Shown here in pieces: positions 24,878 through 28,911 of a stretch of 28,911 nucleotides of DNA. Numbering within the stretch: position 1 is the stretch's first letter; each line of letters opens with the position of its first letter. Under the pieces are notes generated by a model. It did not search any database, was not told where the DNA came from, and saw only the letters and a list, made by a program, of their open reading frames with translations. The stretch spans positions 1 to 28,911 of the IMG/VR virus record IMGVR_UViG_3300045738_002458; one strand, written 5' to 3'. This DNA is from a virus. The position numbers were made by a program, and so were the translations under genes.

Positions 24878-25542
24878 TAACGAGCCCCTATTGGATCACG
24901 TGTCACACCATTGTCGCTTTCCATGCTAGCTTGTGTGTCACCAATTTGAGCCGTAAACACATTGTAGTAACTTTGCGCGCGAGCCTGCATTCCTTCCGAT
25001 TCAGTGAACTTACCGAACGCACGATGCAAAATGTAGTTAGCTACACAAGCGGCGTACATCGTAGGTAATGGGAACGGTTCATCAAGTGATAAAACCTCTG
25101 CTGGCGTAGTACCAATAACCATCATTAAACCATTACCGCCGATTGTAGGTGGATACACATAGAAAGTTCGCGGGTCAGTAAGGCTTACACTGTAGCGGAA
25201 GACTGTTAGCGTTTTAGTAGCGGCCATCCAGTTTGGGTCTTCGTTATCCAGTGTAGCGCGTTCGACACGACGAACTGAGCGACCTTCATCTTCACCCACC
25301 ATATTACAAACAACTTCTAGCACACGCGATGCGCCAAGCGCCGCTACACTCTGTTTAGAGCCTGCGCTTAAGTTAAAGGTTTCAGTGCTGCTGCATGATT
25401 CAGGACGTACACGGGCAATTTCGGCACAAGCTTCGTTAAACCATTGGATTAACTCAGGGTCACGCCATTGAACACCGCCCTCGTCAATATCACGTAAAAG
25501 TACACGGACGCGGTTTGTTAGTATTGTTCCTACGGTTAACAT
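24877..25542 (-). CDS. Phage adaptor (head-to-tail) protein, gp11/DUF6682-like
   Basis: The 221-residue product starts LTVGTILTNRVRVLLRDIDE and continues with WRDPELIQWFNEACAEIAR, the start pattern of podoviral adaptor proteins (a D-x-x-G-x-x-W followed by an L-x-x-W/F-x-N-x-A helix). The middle is beta-rich (RTFYVYPPTIGGNGLMMVIG), and the end holds PFPLPTMYAACVANYILHRA, the usual late helix. In this family the protein forms a twelve-fold ring below the portal and receives the tail nozzle. AGGG stands about ten bases before the ATG. Confidence 0.7.
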   Translation of the reverse strand: MLTVGTILTNRVRVLLRDIDEGGVQWRDPELIQWFNEACAEIARVRPESCSSTETFNLSAGSKQSVAALGASRVLEVVCNMVGEDEGRSVRRVERATLDNEDPNWMAATKTLTVFRYSVSLTDPRTFYVYPPTIGGNGLMMVIGTTPAEVLSLDEPFPLPTMYAACVANYILHRAFGKFTESEGMQARAQSYYNVFTAQIGDTQASMESDNGVTRDPIGAR

Positions 25543-25556
25543 GACGTTTTTCCCTA

Positions 25557-25910
25557 TTACTCAGATGCTTTAGTAGCTGCGTTCGCGGCACGTGTTGCTG
25601 CAGATTTCTTAGCTGCTTCACTTGCTTTAGCTTTTTTTGCGGCTTCTTCTAACGCTTTCGTCTGTTCCGTTGCGGCTTCCACTTCTGCTTTAGCCTCAGC
25701 GTCTTTATGAGACTGAACCACAGATGCAAGCTCGGCTTCACGTTCTGCAATATCCATAATGTCATCAAGTGGCACTAGGCCTGCGCGAATTGCATCTTCT
25801 TCAAGGTGCTGTGGAACGCTGCGTTCTTCGCCAGATTTAAAACGGATAACATGGCCGCCAATGCGGGCAGTTACACGGATAGTGTCGCGAGTAAAGTTTT
25901 TCAATTTCAT
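25557..25910 (-). CDS. Small head-associated structural protein
   Basis: The 117-residue product has two parts. Residues 1-50 form a small beta domain with GGHVIRFKSGEERSVPQHL, a pattern common in short phage structural proteins next to capsid genes (a G-H-x-I-x-F, then VP and a helix ending in G-L-V-P). Residues 60-117 are an Ala/Lys/Glu-rich coiled coil (AKAEVEAATEQTKALEEAAK). Its place directly after the capsid gene and before the adaptor suggests a head-completion or decoration role. The alanine-rich tail is low-complexity and may vary between relatives. Confidence 0.6.
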   Translation of the reverse strand: MKLKNFTRDTIRVTARIGGHVIRFKSGEERSVPQHLEEDAIRAGLVPLDDIMDIAEREAELASVVQSHKDAEAKAEVEAATEQTKALEEAAKKAKASEAAKKSAATRAANAATKASE

Positions 25911-25959
25911 GTTTTTGTCTCTTTAGAGGTCGGGGGCAATCGTCACCACCCCCTGCAAA

Positions 25960-27099
25960 TTAGATCGCGAAGTCGATACGTAGAACGCCGTAATCTTGTT
26001 TAACAGCACGGTCAGCAGTCTTCTTAGCATCTTTGAACTGCATTTTCTTCATACCGAAGATTTTGCCGTACGCGATACCGAAGTTGTTACCGTAATCGAA
26101 ATGGTCTCGTTCATCCCATGAAGGGCTATCAAGGTCAATAAAGCCGAGTGCTTGAGCGCCACATAGTAAGCCCATGCAACCTTCAACAGTGCCAGTAGCA
26201 CCCCATTTAGAACCCGAAGCGACACCAAGCGTAGTTGGTACATGACGGAACTCATGGATGTGTAGGCCATCAACAATGTAAGACTCGCCGCCAGCAAACA
26301 ATGTGTTACTGTCGCCACGAACGCCCGCATGACGCGCATTCTCTTTGAAATCAGGGTCTAATTTCAGTGCAGCAAGTGCCATTGGGTGTAGGAACAAGTG
26401 GTAAACTTCTGAACCGCCAGTGCCACGAATACCACGAATGTAACGAGTCTTAGCAATCGCTTGTAAACGTACAATGTGGTCGTAGCCTAGTTTGTCTTGG
26501 GCAGTAATAGCAGTCGTGTCACTTTCAGTAACTTGGCCGCCTTTAATACACATAAGGTGACGCTCAGACGTTGAGGCAAGGCCGCCATCAGTGTTGAACG
26601 CTAAGTCAGACAAGTTGTCATCATTAGAGCCCTGACCAGGACGTACTCGACCATCATTCGTTTGCGCGAAATCTAAGCCAGCTAGTTGTAGGAATGTCAT
26701 CTGATCTAAACGGTCTGATAACCAGTAAGATAGCTGGTCACGCGCTTGTTCACGGAAGTTAACAACCGTTTTCTGGTCGTTCATTTTACCCGTGTTCTTC
26801 ACTGCGTTACGTAATTGGTCAACTTCAACTTTGTCTTGATGCGCAGTTAATGTTGATTCGTTACCGGTCAGCTCGTTGTCACCAACAATACCGTCGCCGT
26901 GCATATCTGGAACAAGGGTTACAACTGCTTCTGTACCACGTTCTGATTTAGTCAGCTCCGTAATACGTTGGATCATTGCGTTTTGACCCGAACCCATGAA
27001 CTTAGACACGAACATCTTGTCGCGTGCTTGATGCCACGTATCACGTGACCATACTTTTTTAGCGTCATCATCTAACGCTGAGAAATTAGTTTTTGCCAT
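25960..27099 (-). CDS. Major capsid protein, N4-gp56 family
   Basis: The 379-residue product has the features of N4-gp56-type capsid proteins: an N-terminal arm with KKVWSRDTWHQARDKMF, then MIQRITELTKSERGTEAV and VTLVPDMHGDGIVGDNELTG (the GDGI-x-GD-x-L-x-G block), and NFREQARDQLSYWLSDRLDQ. These have the HK97 fold and make the icosahedral shell. Length is normal for the family. GAAGGA precedes the ATG at a somewhat long distance. Between it and the scaffold gene lie a bidirectional terminator and two reversed genes, so the capsid gene should need its own promoter, for which copy D of the recurrent element is the best candidate. Confidence 0.92.
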   Translation of the reverse strand: MAKTNFSALDDDAKKVWSRDTWHQARDKMFVSKFMGSGQNAMIQRITELTKSERGTEAVVTLVPDMHGDGIVGDNELTGNESTLTAHQDKVEVDQLRNAVKNTGKMNDQKTVVNFREQARDQLSYWLSDRLDQMTFLQLAGLDFAQTNDGRVRPGQGSNDDNLSDLAFNTDGGLASTSERHLMCIKGGQVTESDTTAITAQDKLGYDHIVRLQAIAKTRYIRGIRGTGGSEVYHLFLHPMALAALKLDPDFKENARHAGVRGDSNTLFAGGESYIVDGLHIHEFRHVPTTLGVASGSKWGATGTVEGCMGLLCGAQALGFIDLDSPSWDERDHFDYGNNFGIAYGKIFGMKKMQFKDAKKTADRAVKQDYGVLRIDFAI

Positions 27100-27283
27100 T
27101 ACAGTGCATATCCTTCGTTAGTCCCTGAGCCGTTGGCTTGTTGCGAAACGACAAACAGAGGACTTAATAAATCCAAGTGTTTTGAGTCGTCCCGTAACGT
27201 GGGTCTATCGAAATGTATGCACGGCATGACTGAGCTGTGAGGCAGGATTGATTTACAAGGCATCACCTTGAATATGCTTCAAT

Positions 27284-27324
27284 AGTAGCAATACTACTTA
27301 AAAAAGTAAACAGTAACACTACTT
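27284..27324 (-). promoter_or_regulatory. Recurrent intergenic element, copy D, with inverted repeat
   Basis: AGTAG and CTACT (27284-27298) are inverted arms around CAATA. Next to them, on the minus strand, AAGTAGTGTTACTG resembles AGTAGTAATACTG of copies B and C, with the same TTAAATAA just before it as at copy B. A terminator between scaffold and capsid genes means a leftward promoter is needed in this interval. Confidence 0.45.
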
Positions 27325-27498
27325 ATTTAAAGCGCGCGAATGGGCTAATATGTTGCTTATACATACTTTTTTGATGGGCAACCTGCTTTATTTTCGATCA
27401 CTTTTGTTGTAATTCAGCAGAAAACATAATAATATTACTTCTGTTGACGTAGCCGTCAGCAGCAATGATCTGCCCTCATTGCACAATGACCACAAGCT

Positions 27499-27515
27499 CT
27501 ATTACTCTGTAATAG
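27499..27515. promoter_or_regulatory. Candidate operator upstream of the plus-strand cassette
   Basis: CTATTACTCTGTAATAG is a perfect 7-bp inverted repeat with a 3-base spacer. A -10-like TATAAG follows at 27519-27524, without a good -35. Toxin-antitoxin operons are often autoregulated through such palindromes, so this may be where the antitoxin or complex binds. Confidence 0.35.
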
Positions 27516-27591
27516 GGCTATAAGTCTTTGTTTGATGGGGCAAGTAACAACAGCAATTTTGCCAATATCGATGCCTATTAAGGGGTCTATT

Positions 27592-27738
27592 ATGGATAAT
27601 GTAATGGAGTACACAGGTAAAAAACCGTTTAAACTTTCGGTTTCTTACAGTGAATTGATCAGCGGCCTGCCTACAATTGAGCAAGCGCGTGATAAGCGAA
27701 AACCTAAAAAGCGAACGGCTAAAACTAATAGCCGATAA
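27592..27738 (+). CDS. Small basic protein, possible antitoxin of the adjacent toxin-like gene
   Basis: The ATG at 27592 (MDNVMEYTGKKPFKLSVSYS, 48 residues) has AAGGGG six bases upstream; a longer reading from a TTG at 27532 lacks support. The C-terminal third is very basic (RDKRKPKKRTAKTNSR), which would suit nucleic-acid binding. It precedes the YafO-like gene by 13 bases with the same strand and a shared control region, the usual antitoxin-first order. It does not resemble the YafN/Phd antitoxins normally paired with YafO and is only half their length. It may be a new antitoxin type, or a small regulator unrelated to toxicity. Confidence 0.5.
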   Translation: MDNVMEYTGKKPFKLSVSYSELISGLPTIEQARDKRKPKKRTAKTNSR

Positions 27739-27751
27739 CAAAGGACGTTGA

Positions 27752-28288
27752 ATGAGCAGCGACAACACAGAAGAGTTAAGAGTTACAGTTTCCCATAACT
27801 CAGACTGGATTGATGGAACTAAGGAAAACCAAATTATACTGGAGAATTTTGTACAGTATAAAGGTGATAGCCTGAGCGTTGCACACAAAGATAGTGGGGG
27901 TACTATAGTGACCCCCAATCCTAATTTCGTGACACCGAACGAAAATCTCCAAATGTCAAACCCTCGCATCCATCCACTCTTTGGGCGTGACCGTGTATTT
28001 GACCACCCTATTAGTTTACACGTGGATATACAATATCATGGGCTAGCTCACGTACATGTAGTAGATCCAACAGGCTATGCCGAAAACCACCCACAGTGGG
28101 ATTGTAAATCAAACGCCGCCACCGTGTACTCAGCGTTCACGCTGGGGCCGATGCACTATCACTACCATGTAATAGAGATATTCAATGGGGGCCCTCCACT
28201 CGGGGACGCACACAAATACTATACGACGGGTGACATTAAAGATTACCTGTGGTTAGCTGAAGACTTTAGAAAAAAAGCCAACAAATAA
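27752..28288 (+). CDS. YafO-like putative mRNA-interferase toxin
   Basis: The 178-residue product has the pattern I associate with the YafO toxin family, which cuts mRNA on the ribosome: ENFVQYK (31-37), HPLFGRDRVFDHP (74-86), LAHVHVVD (98-105), VYSAF (125-129), HYHVIEIF (137-144), an AH at 153-154, and a final helix with AEDFRKK. YafO of Escherichia coli is about 132 residues; the extra length here lies mainly in a polar stretch of some 30 residues (about 40-73) before the FGRD block and in the N-terminus. AAGGA lies six bases before the ATG. It is the only operon facing right, and ends in a terminator. Its identity rests on motif memory, not a search. Confidence 0.6.
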   Translation: MSSDNTEELRVTVSHNSDWIDGTKENQIILENFVQYKGDSLSVAHKDSGGTIVTPNPNFVTPNENLQMSNPRIHPLFGRDRVFDHPISLHVDIQYHGLAHVHVVDPTGYAENHPQWDCKSNAATVYSAFTLGPMHYHYHVIEIFNGGPPLGDAHKYYTTGDIKDYLWLAEDFRKKANK

Positions 28289-28301
28289 GTTGGCTTTTTT
28301 A
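28270..28301. terminator. Bidirectional intrinsic terminator
   Basis: AAAAAAGCCAAC (28271-28282) and GTTGGCTTTTTT (28289-28300) are perfect 12-bp arms with a 6-base loop and T-runs on both strands. The toxin stop codon lies in the loop. It should end both the rightward cassette and the leftward scaffold transcript, so the two flanking virion genes are transcriptionally separated. Confidence 0.9.
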
Positions 28302-28311
28302 TGTGTGCTGT

Positions 28312-28911
28312 TTAAGCGATGTAATCGCCACGTGCGGTGGCTAACGCTTCTTTGCTCAGTTTCCCGAACTCGTCATCCCCTAGCCGCGAAATATCCACCT
28401 TAGGGCGGCTACTTCCACCTGAACCCCCTAACTTGCCACGTTCTTTTTTAGCAGCATCTAGTTTAGCTTTGCTGTTTAATCGCTTAGCAGGCTTAGCCAT
28501 ATCAGCCTTAGGCTTGGCTGTACGGTCTTTCAAGCCGTTCTCTAACGCAACTAGACGTACTGACTTCTTAAGCGCGTCAGATGGTGATAAGCCACGTTCA
28601 ACGTACAGGTCACGCATTTCAACAACTTCTTCAATCAAGCCGTCGTCCGAATCGTCGCCCGCACTATCTAATTCAGGATATTGAACCGATAAATCAGTAG
28701 CCGTTTTAACCAGTTCAGCAGTCGCACGGTCTTGGTTAATCTCACTGCGAACACGGTCTGCAACGTCTTTTTCAGTAAGGCTTTGAACGGCTTGATTCTG
28801 GCTGTTCATCATCTTGCCAAATATCTCGAATGCCTTGTCTGTCTCGCCATCAAGCATTGCTTCCTGCATACCTTCAAATTCTTCACGCGAAATACCTGTA
28901 GCCTCAGGTTC
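28312..28911 (-). CDS. Capsid scaffold-like protein, partial
   Basis: The reading frame stays open to the right edge, so the N-terminus is missing; 199 residues are visible, from EPEATGISREEFEGMQEAML to ATARGDYIA. The visible part is highly charged and helical: an acidic segment (DSAGDDSDDGLIEEVVEMRD), then a basic, Lys/Ala-rich stretch (KPAKRLNSKAKLDAAKKERG), and a short conserved-looking C-terminus (ISRLGDDEFGKLSKEALA). An acidic middle and a basic end next to the capsid gene is the usual layout for scaffolds, whose C-terminus binds the coat protein during prohead assembly. Its start and any protease domain lie outside the window. Confidence 0.65.
   Translation of the reverse strand, partial: EPEATGISREEFEGMQEAMLDGETDKAFEIFGKMMNSQNQAVQSLTEKDVADRVRSEINQDRATAELVKTATDLSVQYPELDSAGDDSDDGLIEEVVEMRDLYVERGLSPSDALKKSVRLVALENGLKDRTAKPKADMAKPAKRLNSKAKLDAAKKERGKLGGSGGSSRPKVDISRLGDDEFGKLSKEALATARGDYIA

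Larger units (their letters stand above)
27100..27591. other. Non-coding region between capsid gene and plus-strand cassette
   Basis: No convincing gene lies in these 492 bases on either strand. The left part would be a leader of about 185-210 bases for the capsid gene. The middle holds copy D of the recurrent element with an inverted repeat. The right part holds the likely control region of the plus-strand cassette. It is AT-rich near 27280-27440. I see no tRNA, attachment core or insertion sequence. Confidence 0.6.

Noticed and set aside
25932-25953. GGGGG/CCCCC inverted repeat just after the capsid gene as an attenuator
   Set aside because: A 5-bp stem with a 12-base loop and no T-run is too weak to call.
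27403-27448. Sigma-70 promoters (TTGTTG with TAATAA, or TTGACG) for the plus-strand cassette
   Set aside because: Each has only one acceptable box or an 18-base spacer, and they lie more than 100 bases from the first gene; not strong enough to annotate.
27502-27969. Minus-strand reading frame of 155 codons across the plus-strand cassette
   Set aside because: It is antisense to two genes with good ribosome-binding sites, has a low-complexity Leu/Ser-rich product and no recognisable motif, and lacks its own ribosome-binding site.

Overview
The window is most of the late (virion) region of a temperate podovirus or its prophage, probably from a gammaproteobacterium; the exact host cannot be fixed from this stretch. 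The evidence is a tyrosine integrase at the left end, an N4-gp56-type major capsid protein, a podoviral tail-adaptor and tail-nozzle set, a T7-like run of internal (ejection) proteins ending in a giant protein of about 2,240 residues, and a long fibre gene. Almost every gene reads leftwards (minus strand), and most neighbours overlap by TAATG or ATGA junctions, so translation is probably coupled along one long late operon.

Layout in transcription order, right to left: a partial scaffold gene (28312 to the edge); a bidirectional terminator; a two-gene plus-strand cassette (27592-28288) that looks like a toxin-antitoxin moron with a YafO-like toxin; about 490 bp of non-coding DNA; major capsid protein (25960-27099); a small head-associated protein; two adaptor/tail-tubular proteins; a small GNAT-like protein; three small-to-medium internal virion proteins; the giant ejection protein (13910-20635); an M15-type metallopeptidase; a tail nozzle protein; a lambda-J-like receptor-binding fibre protein; a short fibre-adaptor protein; a 2,261-residue fibre with a 49-residue coiled-coil repeat; a fibre-assembly chaperone; three small late genes; a terminator; and the integrase with its own terminator.

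The genes fit one job: build a head (scaffold, capsid), attach a short tail (adaptors, nozzle), load ejection proteins that would form a conduit through the envelope, and decorate the tail with two receptor-binding fibres. The M15 enzyme may open the peptidoglycan on entry or at lysis. Terminases, portal, replication genes, repressor and any obvious holin are not in the window.

The least explained signal is a recurring AT-rich element, AGTAGTAATACTGTTA and variants. It sits at four transcription-unit boundaries, and in two cases is followed by an RNA hairpin whose 3' arm contains the ribosome-binding site of the next gene. The reversed toxin-antitoxin-like cassette between scaffold and capsid is the other region most worth testing.
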